This document shows, piece by piece, positions 1 to 6,294 of a DNA stretch of 9,168 bases. The stretch's first letter is position 1; every line of letters begins with the position of its first letter. The position numbers were made by a program, and so were the translations under genes. The notes beneath the pieces were generated by a model, which saw only the letters and a list, made by a program, of their open reading frames with translations, was not told where the DNA came from and searched no databases. The DNA is taken from contig CALCEI010000112.1 in NCBI GenBank assembly GCA_937900575.1, positions 1-9,168 on the forward strand. The letters run 5' to 3'. Origin of the DNA: an uncultured Clostridia bacterium. GTDB taxonomy: Bacteria; Bacillota; Clostridia; Christensenellales; UBA1242.

Positions 1-440
1 ATAGCATTTTCATTTGCTTCAGGAATGCTGTAGCTTGTTGTTGGTTGTTCAGATGAACTTACAGGTGCTTGACTTGAAGAATCTGGTTTAGATTCTGCAG
101 GTTTTGAAGATTCTGCAGGTTTTGAAGACGAATCTTTCTTTTCTTCTGGTTCACCATAGTTATTCTTTCCATATCCAAATGTTGCATGGACAAAGAAATG
201 GTCGCTATCGAAGTCTTCTTCAACTTTGCCTTCCTTAGCCATAATTGTGAAATCACGTGCTGTGAATTGATCTTTTGTGGAAAGGACATAGTCAATTGGA
301 GTGTAAGGATAGACTCTTCTTTCAGGGTCTAATTCTCTACCATAATTGTGATATGAACACATTTGTGGTGCATCTGGAGCAAGAGCCCATGCATCATCAA
401 AATAGTCAGTGACTACTTTATATGATGTAGGTTCTGTTTT
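1..440 (-). CDS. Secreted endonuclease/exonuclease/phosphatase family protein, C-terminal fragment (both ends missing)
   Basis: The minus strand is open from about 440 to the left edge and gives about 146 codons. The first 90 or so residues look like the end of an endonuclease/exonuclease/phosphatase fold. TEPTSYKVVTDYFDDAW resembles the stretch that follows the GDFN motif, PIDYVLS matches the usual IDYIF(V)S strand, and DSDHFFVHATF holds the SDH motif with the catalytic His. After this comes a low-complexity linker with repeated SKPAES units, as in Gram-positive surface proteins that end in a membrane or wall anchor; that end lies outside the window. The residues upstream of TEPTS (CLK instead of an expected DFN) no longer look like the family, so the N-terminal half of the catalytic domain is missing. 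The substrate (nucleic acid, phospholipid or inositol phosphate) cannot be told. The family call is fairly sure; whether the gene is broken in the cell or only in the assembly is open. Confidence 0.72.
91..126. repeat. Two perfect tandem copies of an 18-bp unit
   Basis: Positions 91-108 and 109-126 are identical (GATTCTGCAGGTTTTGAA). The unit is six codons long and keeps the minus-strand frame, encoding the SKPAES repeat of the surface-protein linker. A degenerate third copy may precede it at about 76-90. Such in-frame repeats usually change in number by slippage or recombination and alter linker length. Confidence 0.85.
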
Positions 441-1476
441 AAGACATGAAGATCCTGCTTTTTTAAGCGAAGAAATATGTAAAATTGTAGCTTTTTTTGC
501 AGGGTTCTTGTTACTTGTAATTCTCTTCATGTATGATATCAGTAAAGGTAATTTTTCTTTTAAGAAAAAACCTTTTGAAGAGATGGTGGAACTAACAAAA
601 GATGAACTTGCCGATTCTTTAACCAACATTAGATGCGAAAGTTGTGGTGCAAGTGTTATGCTTTCCAAATTTCAACTTCGCACAAATTGTCCATATTGTG
701 GAAGCAATATGCTTAAGGAAACAAAAAAGAACACTTTGTTGTACATTGATTCCATTGTACCATTTGCTTTTGATAAAACAGAAGCCTTAAAGAAATTTAA
801 ATTGGCAGTGGATAAGAATTTGTTGGCAGATAAGCGCATTTTAAAGGGTGTAACCATCAACGATGTTGAAAGTGTTTATGCAAATGCTTTTGTTTATGAT
901 GTGGAAACAGAATCAGCCTATAATGGAGTGCTAACTTATACAAAAACCATAACAGATTCTGATGGAAATCGTACAACGGTCGAAAAAACGAAGTTTGTTT
1001 CTGGCAAATTATATAAGTTTTGCAAAGATGTTACTGTAGAAGCAAATCCAAATTTGGAACAGGGCGAACTTGCAGGCATCTTACCTTATAATTATAAGGA
1101 AGCAGTTGAGTATAACAATGCTTTCTTGAACGGTTATATGCTTGAATATCAAGATAAAATGTTTAATGAATGTTTTGCTGAAGCAGAGAAGTTTATTAAA
1201 GGCCAAATAGAAAAAGAAATATTAAAAATGCATAATTGCACTGGTATTCAAAACTTAAATCTTAAAACAGAATATCTAAGCAAAACATACAACTATTGTT
1301 TATTACCTGTTTATTTTGTTCGAAACGAGATTAAAGGCAAAAAACGTAAAGTCCTTTTGAATGGTCAAACAGGGAAAGTTGGCAGTTTGCCAAAAAACAA
1401 ATGGAAAATTGCATTAATTGTGCTGTTTGCAATTTTGTTGTTTGGTGGTTTGTTTGCTTTGTTTATGTTTATATAA
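409..1476 (+). CDS. TFIIB-type zinc-ribbon membrane protein, probably lacking its native start
   Basis: The open frame gives 355 residues. A hydrophobic segment lies at residues 23-44. A four-cysteine zinc ribbon follows (C76-ESC79 and C94-PYC97, then GS), then a long soluble domain (about 110-325) with family-like stretches IVPFAFDKTEALKKF, ILPYNYKEAVEYNNAFLNGY, LLPVYFV and LLNGQTGKVGSLP. A C-terminal membrane helix covers about 334-355. This pattern is seen in clostridial proteins annotated only as TFIIB-type zinc ribbon-containing protein; their function is unknown. The ORF begins at a GTG after a TAG at 403-405, but no ribosome binding site precedes it. Its first 11 codons are antisense to the gene on the other strand, so native sequence probably begins only near 441. 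Internal starts (TTG 508, ATG 529) also lack a Shine-Dalgarno and would cut the first membrane segment. The family is fairly certain, the 5' end is not. Confidence 0.75.
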   Translation: MTTLYDVGSVLRHEDPAFLSEEICKIVAFFAGFLLLVILFMYDISKGNFSFKKKPFEEMVELTKDELADSLTNIRCESCGASVMLSKFQLRTNCPYCGSNMLKETKKNTLLYIDSIVPFAFDKTEALKKFKLAVDKNLLADKRILKGVTINDVESVYANAFVYDVETESAYNGVLTYTKTITDSDGNRTTVEKTKFVSGKLYKFCKDVTVEANPNLEQGELAGILPYNYKEAVEYNNAFLNGYMLEYQDKMFNECFAEAEKFIKGQIEKEILKMHNCTGIQNLNLKTEYLSKTYNYCLLPVYFVRNEIKGKKRKVLLNGQTGKVGSLPKNKWKIALIVLFAILLFGGLFALFMFI

Positions 1477-1511
1477 TTAACTTTTGTTAATTTCTACAAA
1501 CAATTACAAAA

Positions 1512-1546
1512 AATGATAACATGTAACAAATGTTATTATTTTTTTT
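1512..1546 (+). terminator. Intrinsic terminator after the zinc-ribbon gene
   Basis: An 11-bp stem (1512-1522 with 1530-1540, one G-T wobble) closes a 7-base loop and runs into a T tract at 1539-1546. The stem is AT-rich and so not very stable, but stem plus T run, 36 bases after the stop codon and before an unrelated operon, is what a terminator should look like. Confidence 0.6.
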
Positions 1547-1557
1547 ATTTCTTCATC

Positions 1558-1566
1558 TGCTAAAAT
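1558..1566 (+). promoter_or_regulatory. Possible extended -10 element for the spoIIA operon
   Basis: TGCTAAAAT matches the TGn-TATAAT extended -10 pattern with one mismatch in the hexamer. Transcription would start near 1573, leaving a short leader with the GAGG site. No good -35 is visible. The spoIIA operon of Bacillus subtilis is read by sigma-H, but I found no sigma-H-like GAAT -10 here. A weak call. Confidence 0.28.
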
Positions 1567-1586
1567 TGGTTGTATGCGAGGCAAAA

Positions 1587-1898
1587 ATGGAAATTAAATC
1601 TAGAATCATTAATAAAACTTTATACATCTTGCTTTCTGGCGAACTTGACGAATATACGGCACAAAGCGTAAGAAAAAAACTTGATTTGCTGTTTGATACA
1701 GAAAAGGGTTTTGTGCAGATTGTTATGGATTTATCTGAACTGACCTTTATGGATAGCACAGGGGTTGGTGTGCTTATTGGCAGGTATAAAAAAATGAGAG
1801 AGAGCAACAAACCAATTTTTATAACTAATCCAAGCAGAAATGCAGAACGAATATTTAAGATGTCTGGCTTATACGAAATTATGCCAAAGATTGTTTAG
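1587..1898 (+). CDS. spoIIAA: Anti-sigma-F factor antagonist SpoIIAA
   Basis: A small STAS-domain protein of 103 residues that frees sigma-F in the forespore by binding SpoIIAB. It is switched off when SpoIIAB phosphorylates it and on again by the phosphatase SpoIIE. The conserved GELDEYTA loop lies at 18-25, and the phosphorylation site is in FMDSTGVGVLIGRY with the serine at position 57, matching Ser58 of Bacillus subtilis. I chose ATG 1587 over the longer frame from 1530: MEIKSRII aligns with the family start, GAGG lies five bases upstream, and the 19 extra residues would overlap the terminator. First gene of spoIIAA-spoIIAB-sigF; spoIIAB starts eight bases after its stop, and the AGGAG for spoIIAB overlaps its TAG stop, which suggests coupled translation. 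Identification is secure from motif, length and neighbours. Confidence 0.95.
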   Translation: MEIKSRIINKTLYILLSGELDEYTAQSVRKKLDLLFDTEKGFVQIVMDLSELTFMDSTGVGVLIGRYKKMRESNKPIFITNPSRNAERIFKMSGLYEIMPKIV

Positions 1899-1906
1899 GA
1901 GATAAT

Positions 1907-2338
1907 ATGAGTAATTCAATGGAAATTAAATTTATGGCACTGCCAGAAAACGAAGCATTTGCACGTAATGTTGTTGCAAGTTTTATTTTGCCACTTAATC
2001 CAAGCATTAATGAATTGGAAGATATCAAAACAGCAGTAAATGAAGCCGTGACAAATGTTGTGGTGCATGCATATCCAAACAAAGTTGGAGATATAACCAT
2101 GAAAATTAAAACACATGGCAAAAAAATAAGCATTTCAATATCTGATGATGGTGTTGGAATTAAGGATATTGAACGAGCCTTAACACCATTTTATACAAGT
2201 AAACCAAACGAAGAACGCAGTGGCATGGGCTTTACTGTTATGGAAAGTTTTATGGATAAATTAGAAGTTAAAAATGGTAAATGTGGCCTTACTGTTAACA
2301 TGTTTAAAGAAATAGAAAAATCTGTTGTGGGGCTGTAA
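1907..2338 (+). CDS. spoIIAB: Anti-sigma-F factor / SpoIIAA kinase SpoIIAB
   Basis: A GHKL-family serine kinase and anti-sigma factor of 143 residues that holds sigma-F inactive and phosphorylates SpoIIAA. The ATP site is intact: the N box EAVTNVVVHAY (46-56, with E46 and N50), the G1 box DDGVGI (80-85) and the G2 box ERSGMGF (103-109). The start at 1907 follows AGGAG (1897-1901) at good spacing. Its TAA is separated from the sigF ATG by one base (TAATATG), so sigF is probably translated by coupling, which would keep anti-sigma and sigma in balance. Length and motifs fit the family closely. The SpoIIAA and sigma neighbours settle this as SpoIIAB rather than RsbW. Confidence 0.96.
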   Translation: MSNSMEIKFMALPENEAFARNVVASFILPLNPSINELEDIKTAVNEAVTNVVVHAYPNKVGDITMKIKTHGKKISISISDDGVGIKDIERALTPFYTSKPNEERSGMGFTVMESFMDKLEVKNGKCGLTVNMFKEIEKSVVGL

Positions 2339-2339
2339 T

Positions 2340-3062
2340 ATGCTTACAAATGCCGAAACTTTTGAATTGCTTAAACAAGCAAAAAACGGAAATGATTTGG
2401 CAAAAGAAAAACTTATAACAATAAACTCTCCACTTATTAAAAGTGTTGTTAAAAGGTATATCAATAAGGGTGTGGAGTATGATGATTTATATCAACTTGG
2501 TGCAATGGGGTTTGTTAAGGCAATAAACAACTATGATGCATCTTTCAACGTTAAATTCACGACGTATGCCGTGCCAATGATTGCTGGCGAAATAAAACGT
2601 TTTATGCGTGATGATGGCAGTGTTAAAGTATCCAGAAGCATAAAACACTCTGCAATGCAAATTAAAAACTTTATGTTTGATTATTGCAAGGATTTTGGGA
2701 ATAATCCAAGTTTGGAAATGATTGCAAAACACTTTAATATGGAAGTTGCTGATGTGGTTTTTATTATGGAAGCCAGCACAAATCCACTTTCGCTTAACGA
2801 AACATTTGGCGAAGGGGAAGAAGCAACAACCATCATGGATAAAGTTGCAGATAATTTTTCGGTTGAAAATTATATAGACAAATTGACAATAAGAGAATAT
2901 ATTAAGCACCTAACTTCACGTGAAAAACAAGTTATGATTTTAAGATATTATTTTGATAAAACGCAAAGTGAAATTGCAAAAGAACTTGGCATAAGCCAAG
3001 TTCAAATAAGTAGAATTGAAAATAAAGTTTTAAAGGAAATGAAGGAGCATATGATTGTTTAA
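2340..3062 (+). CDS. sigF: RNA polymerase sigma-F factor, forespore-specific
   Basis: A sigma-70 family factor of 240 residues that directs the first forespore transcription programme and, in known spore formers, leads to expression of sigma-G. Region 2 covers about 20-93, including EYDDLYQLGAMGFVKAI (core binding) and FTTYAVPMIAGEIKRFMRDD (-10 recognition). Region 3 covers about 95-150. Region 4 covers about 185-235 with LTSREKQVMILRYYF and the helix-turn-helix QSEIAKELGISQVQISRIE. Sigma-F and sigma-G are close relatives; position after spoIIAB makes it sigma-F. ATG 2340 is chosen over the upstream TTG at 2325 because it lies one base after the spoIIAB stop with a G-rich GTGGGG seven bases before it. 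The stop overlaps that of a convergent gene, and the last codons contribute to a probable terminator hairpin. Confidence 0.95.
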   Translation: MLTNAETFELLKQAKNGNDLAKEKLITINSPLIKSVVKRYINKGVEYDDLYQLGAMGFVKAINNYDASFNVKFTTYAVPMIAGEIKRFMRDDGSVKVSRSIKHSAMQIKNFMFDYCKDFGNNPSLEMIAKHFNMEVADVVFIMEASTNPLSLNETFGEGEEATTIMDKVADNFSVENYIDKLTIREYIKHLTSREKQVMILRYYFDKTQSEIAKELGISQVQISRIENKVLKEMKEHMIV

Positions 3063-3086
3063 ATTTGTGTTCCTTTTTTTGTTTTT
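3042..3086 (+). terminator. Intrinsic terminator for spoIIA-sigF, lying inside two coding ends
   Basis: AAGGAGCATA (3042-3051) pairs with TGTGTTCCTT (3066-3075) over 10 bp with two G-T wobbles. The loop is about 14 bases and TTTTTTTGTTTTTT follows (to 3086). The left arm is the last part of sigF and the right arm and T tract are the last codons of the convergent lipoprotein gene, where the T tract reads as Lys-Thr-Lys-Lys on the other strand. It would act only on rightward transcripts; no equivalent T run is seen for the leftward one. Confidence 0.5.
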
Positions 3087-4348
3087 TCTTGTTCAAGCAA
3101 ATATATTGGGTTATCCACGTTTTTTGCCTTGTTTGAAGAAAATTTGCTAAAGAAATTTGTTACAGAAGTCTTTATTGCTTCAAATTGTTCTTTAGGCGAT
3201 TTTGTTGTTTCGTCCCTGTAACTATCAATATTCTTTTTAATTTCAAAGCGTTTTTTGTTTTCATTATGTTGTGTATTTACGTTTATATTGCCACTTTCTG
3301 TTGTGTTGTTTTGGTTATAACTATCGCAATTATTGCAGTTGTTACGGTTGTTACAATTTTCACAATTTACGTTTTGTTCTTGTTGCATTGCATAGTTTGT
3401 AATAGGATTTACACCACCAAATCCGTAAGCATTGTTGCCATACATAAATTCGTTATCAAAAAGAGCAGTGTTAAAGAAAGAATCTATATTTTGATTGTTG
3501 TTGCCATAAGTATCAATGTTACTTTTTAATTTTGTTTGGTTGCTTTCGGCAGAATTATCAACTTCTTGTGTTTGATTGTCAGTGTTATTTTGTTGATTTT
3601 CTTCAAATTTACCGTTTCTTATTAAATAATCCCTATATACTGGTGGCTGATTATTGTATCTATATCCATATTGAAATCTTCCATGTGTGTTAGGTGGTAA
3701 ATTTTCGTTTGAATTAAAGATTGAATTAAAAGAATTTAAGGTTTGTAAGCCGTTATTAAGCATTTCGTTGCCGTTTACCAGGTTATCAAGCACAATAAGG
3801 TATTTCATGGTTAACGTGTCAAAATCTGCGTTATTTAACTTGGCAAGTTCGCTTAATTCACTCAAATTAAAGGCAAGTTCGGTTGTTGTCGCACCAAGTT
3901 GCTTGCTTAAATTTTTAAGTTCCATCGCCTTTTCAGTAATTTGCAACTTTTCTTCATTTGATAATTGAATGTTGCCATCCTTAATTTGAGAAATGTATTG
4001 TTGGGTTTCTAAAATTGCAGAAGAAAGTTGATTTTTAAGTTGGCAGAAAACACCACATTCATTTTCAACGTCATTGTTTAAAGAATAGAGTGTGTCAACT
4101 TCGGTTGTTTCGGTGTTTTCTTGTATGTTTTCTTGTGTCTGTTCGTCTTCTGCACTAACAGAAATGGCGTCTTGTGGGTTATAGATATTCAATTGATATC
4201 CATTGTGGTTAAATTTTGTTGCAGTTTCACAGCCGATTAATGTGGGGGCTTTTATAAAGTTCTTTGTTGCATCTGCAACTGTAACATTGCAACCTGTAAG
4301 TAAACAGGTTAAGCCTGTTAAAGTTAAAAGTGAAATTATTTTTTTCAT
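3059..4348 (-). CDS. Unrecognised Asn-rich lipoprotein between spoIIA and spoVA
   Basis: I do not recognise a family. The 429-residue product has a lipoprotein signal peptide with lipobox LTGC and the lipidated Cys at 20, so it should be anchored to the outer face of a membrane. An acidic linker (66-86) is followed by a helical, probably coiled-coil stretch of about 100-215 with C98 and C102 just before or at its start. The C-terminal half is rich in Asn, Gln and Tyr and has two CxxC pairs (C329/C332 and C338/C341), a possible metal site or disulfide pair. The motif N-I-D-(S/T)-(Y/F) occurs at 277-281, 287-291 and 373-377. The tail (390-429) is basic. ATG 4348 has a strong AAGGAG five bases upstream. 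It ends overlapping the sigF stop and is divergent from spoVAC. A sigma-G-like -10 upstream suggests forespore expression; if so, a role in spore membrane or germination is a guess from context only. The coding call is secure. Confidence 0.9.
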   Translation of the reverse strand: MKKIISLLTLTGLTCLLTGCNVTVADATKNFIKAPTLIGCETATKFNHNGYQLNIYNPQDAISVSAEDEQTQENIQENTETTEVDTLYSLNNDVENECGVFCQLKNQLSSAILETQQYISQIKDGNIQLSNEEKLQITEKAMELKNLSKQLGATTTELAFNLSELSELAKLNNADFDTLTMKYLIVLDNLVNGNEMLNNGLQTLNSFNSIFNSNENLPPNTHGRFQYGYRYNNQPPVYRDYLIRNGKFEENQQNNTDNQTQEVDNSAESNQTKLKSNIDTYGNNNQNIDSFFNTALFDNEFMYGNNAYGFGGVNPITNYAMQQEQNVNCENCNNRNNCNNCDSYNQNNTTESGNINVNTQHNENKKRFEIKKNIDSYRDETTKSPKEQFEAIKTSVTNFFSKFSSNKAKNVDNPIYLLEQEKTKKGTQI

Positions 4349-4364
4349 AACATCTCCTTAATGC

Positions 4365-4393
4365 TAGTATGGATTTTTGTTCGGATTTTATTT
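4365..4393 (-). promoter_or_regulatory. Sigma-G-like promoter for the lipoprotein gene
   Basis: On the minus strand CATACTA (4371-4365) matches the sigma-G -10 consensus CATnMTA fully. AAATA (4393-4389) matches GHATR at four of five positions with a 17-bp spacer. The start of transcription would fall about 10-12 bases before the ATG, just ahead of AAGGAG. Sigma-F and sigma-G promoters overlap in sequence, so either could read it. Found by eye, so a chance match is possible. Confidence 0.42.
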
Positions 4394-4396
4394 ATT

Positions 4397-4424
4397 GCTT
4401 ATAAAAATTTGTTTTAAGTTAATA
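4397..4424 (+). promoter_or_regulatory. Weak sigma-G-like promoter candidate for spoVAC-AD-AE
   Basis: GCTTA (4397-4401, four of five to GHATR), a 16-bp spacer and GTTAATA (4418-4424, four of six defined positions of CATnMTA) lie just upstream of the spoVAC ribosome binding site. The distance from -10 to ATG (17 bases) is almost the same as for the divergent lipoprotein gene. In Bacillus subtilis spoVA is read by sigma-G. A competing sigma-A-like pair, TTGTTC (4377-4382) and TATAAA (4400-4405) with 17 bp between, overlaps it. Neither is strong. Confidence 0.25.
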
Positions 4425-4441
4425 ATTTGATTGGAGTTTAT

Positions 4442-4888
4442 ATGGACGAAGAGAAAAGAAACACAAATTATAACATTTATGTTGAAGCAAAAGTACCAAA
4501 AACAAAGGCTTGGCCAAGTTTGTTTAAAGCATTTTTGGTGGGTGGCACAATCTGTGCAATAGGGCAAGGATTTTTTGATTTATATTCCTTAATATTTCCT
4601 AATTTAGCCGAAAGTGAAGTTGGAACATGTATGTTGATGACAATAATTTTCATCACCTGTTTTTTAACCGGACTTGGAGTGTACGATGTGGTTGGAGCAT
4701 GGGGTGGTGCTGGGTCGGTCATTCCAATTACAGGATTTTCCAATTCAATTTCAAGCCCTGCAATTGAGTTTAAAAAAGAAGGCATAATTTACGGAATTTG
4801 CGTAAAAATGTTTACCATTGCTGGCCCTGTTATTGTGTGTGGTGTTGTGGGGTCAATTGTGTGTGGAATTATTGGGTTTTTCATTTAG
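4442..4888 (+). CDS. spoVAC: Stage V sporulation protein AC (dipicolinate channel subunit)
   Basis: An integral membrane protein of 148 residues, the usual length. With SpoVAD and SpoVAE it moves calcium-dipicolinate across the inner spore membrane; SpoVAC of Bacillus subtilis acts as a mechanosensitive channel. Visible family marks are FKAFLVGGTICAIGQ (28-42), the loop GAGSVIPITGFSNSISSPA (89-107), and EFKKEGIIYGICVKMFTIAGP (109-129). About four hydrophobic segments lie near 28-52, 61-84, 92-106 and 124-147. ATG 4442 is preferred to the TTG at 4427 because GGAG (4433-4436) is correctly placed for it. First gene of a tight spoVAC-AD-AE operon, nine bases before spoVAD. Confidence 0.95.
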   Translation: MDEEKRNTNYNIYVEAKVPKTKAWPSLFKAFLVGGTICAIGQGFFDLYSLIFPNLAESEVGTCMLMTIIFITCFLTGLGVYDVVGAWGGAGSVIPITGFSNSISSPAIEFKKEGIIYGICVKMFTIAGPVIVCGVVGSIVCGIIGFFI

Positions 4889-4897
4889 GGGGCAAAC

Positions 4898-5890
4898 ATG
4901 CAAACAATAAAACTAAAAAATGCAGTTTACTTGCGTGCTGGTTACAGTGCTGTTGGGCCACTTGAAGGCAAAGGGCCATTAAGTAGTTATTTTGATTATA
5001 TTTTTAAAGATGATAAGTTAAAAGAGAAAACATTTGAAAAAGCCGAACGTAGAATGCTTAAAACTATATTTGAAAATGCCATTGACAAGGCAGATTTAAC
5101 TGTCGACGATGTTGAATTTATGTTTGGTGGAGATTTACTTAACCAAATTGTCAGTTCTTCATACACGGCAAGAGAACTTAAAATACCATTTGTTGGTGTT
5201 TATTCTGCTTGTGCCACCATGTGTGAAAGTTTGGCACTTGCTTCTATTTTTGTTGATAATGGTTTGGCAAACAATGTGGTTGCTGGCACTTGCACACATT
5301 TTTCAAGCGCAGAAAGGCAGTATAGATTTCCACTTGAACTTGGCAATCAACGTCCACCAACAGCACAATGGACAATTACGGGTGGTGGAGCAACGGTTGT
5401 AAGCAATGAAACGAGTAAAATTAAGGTTTCTGCTGTAACGTTTGGAACAGTTACTGATTATGGAATTAACGACGTTAACAACATGGGCGCAGCCATGGCA
5501 CCTGCAGCATGTGATACAATTTTGAACCACCTTAAAAACAGCAAAAGAAAGGTGAGTGATTATGACTTGATTTTGACTGGTGACCTTGGCAAACTTGGCA
5601 GTGAAATTTTGATTGACCTTATGGAATATAATGGGATTATTCTTGGCAAAAATTATGCTGATTCTGGTTGCATGATGTATGATAAAACCGAACGCGTGTT
5701 TATGGGTGGCAGTGGTGCTGGTTGCATTGCAAGTGTTTTAAATTCTTATGTTATAAAAAAATTGCAAACAGGTGACTTTAAACGTGTTTTGCTTGTGGCA
5801 ACAGGTGCACTTATGAGTACAACTTCGTCGCAACAAGGGGATACAATTCCAGGCATTGCACATGCAGTTGAATTGGAATTTGTGGGGTGA
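4898..5890 (+). CDS. spoVAD: Stage V sporulation protein AD (dipicolinic acid binding)
   Basis: A 330-residue thiolase-fold protein that binds dipicolinic acid and works with the SpoVA membrane subunits. N-terminal GYSAVGPLEGKGPLSSYFD (15-33), GGDLLNQIVSSSYTAREL (77-94) and GVYSACATMCE (100-110, with C105 at the old thiolase active-site position) are typical. So are RPPTAQWTITGGGA and the late block LLVATGALMSTTSSQQGD followed by IPGIAHAVELE. There is no membrane segment, as expected for the peripheral subunit. AGGGGG (4887-4892) five bases before the ATG overlaps the spoVAC stop. The last bases overlap the GTG that could start spoVAE. Full length by the family standard of about 335 residues. 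Identification is secure. Confidence 0.97.
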   Translation: MQTIKLKNAVYLRAGYSAVGPLEGKGPLSSYFDYIFKDDKLKEKTFEKAERRMLKTIFENAIDKADLTVDDVEFMFGGDLLNQIVSSSYTARELKIPFVGVYSACATMCESLALASIFVDNGLANNVVAGTCTHFSSAERQYRFPLELGNQRPPTAQWTITGGGATVVSNETSKIKVSAVTFGTVTDYGINDVNNMGAAMAPAACDTILNHLKNSKRKVSDYDLILTGDLGKLGSEILIDLMEYNGIILGKNYADSGCMMYDKTERVFMGGSGAGCIASVLNSYVIKKLQTGDFKRVLLVATGALMSTTSSQQGDTIPGIAHAVELEFVG

Positions 5891-5892
5891 TT

Positions 5893-6273
5893 ATGGCAAT
5901 TAATATTTGGGATTATGTAATATCCTTTTTAGTGGGTGGCTTCATCTGTTTTTTGGCGCAAATTTTGGTTATTAAAACAAAAATTACAACAGCAAGAATT
6001 TTGGTTCTGTTTTTGGTGCTTGGCATGGTGCTTGAAGTGTTCAATGTTTATGCACCCTTTAAGGAATTTGCAAAAGCCGGTGCAAGTGTGCCAATTATAG
6101 GTTTTGGTGCAAGTTTGGCACGTGGTGCAATATCTGCAACAAAAGAGTATGGAATTATTGGTATTTTCACAGGTGGTTTGACGGCCGCAGCAGGTGGAAT
6201 TGCAATGGCAATTTTTGCTTCGTTCATCTTTGCCTTGATATTTAGCAGTAAAACTAAAAAAGGCGGGCATTGA
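5893..6273 (+). CDS. spoVAE: Stage V sporulation protein AE (membrane subunit)
   Basis: A 126-residue membrane protein, paralogous to SpoVAC, needed for dipicolinate uptake and release. FLVGGFICFLAQ (12-23) corresponds to the first SpoVAC segment. GASVPIIGFGASLARGAI (63-80) and KEYGIIGIFTGGLTAAAGGI (84-103) are the family signature loop and following helix. A basic tail (120-126) ends it. Two starts are possible: GTG 5887, overlapping the spoVAD stop, and ATG 5893. ATG is chosen because the run GGGG (5884-5887) lies at suitable distance. No spoVAA, spoVAB or spoVAF is present, so this is the three-gene clostridial form of the operon. Confidence 0.93.
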   Translation: MAINIWDYVISFLVGGFICFLAQILVIKTKITTARILVLFLVLGMVLEVFNVYAPFKEFAKAGASVPIIGFGASLARGAISATKEYGIIGIFTGGLTAAAGGIAMAIFASFIFALIFSSKTKKGGH

Positions 6274-6294
6274 CCTGGCAGATTTTGTTTAATT

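Noticed and set aside
59..295. Minus-strand ORF with a repeated LQN pattern
   Set aside because: It is a shifted frame over the 18-bp repeat. The other minus-strand frame carries the recognisable phosphatase motifs (PIDYVLS, SDH) and runs through to the window edge.
1530..1586. N-terminal 19-residue extension of SpoIIAA
   Set aside because: It would start inside the terminator hairpin and lacks a ribosome binding site. The ATG at 1587 has GAGG and matches the family start.
2487..2909. Minus-strand ORF of 140 codons inside sigF
   Set aside because: The opposite strand has all sigma factor regions. The antisense product is rich in Cys, His and Phe, as expected for a shadow frame.
3185..3529. 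Plus-strand ORF encoding a very hydrophobic 114-residue protein
   Set aside because: It is the antisense of the Asn/Gln-rich part of the lipoprotein gene, whose AAY and CAR codons read as Val, Ile and Leu in reverse. It has no ribosome binding site and no family likeness.
5303..5530. Minus-strand Cys-rich ORF inside spoVAD
   Set aside because: It is antisense to well-conserved SpoVAD blocks and has no ribosome binding site. Similar Cys-rich shadows occur over spoVAE (5929-6270) and thiI (8713-8997).
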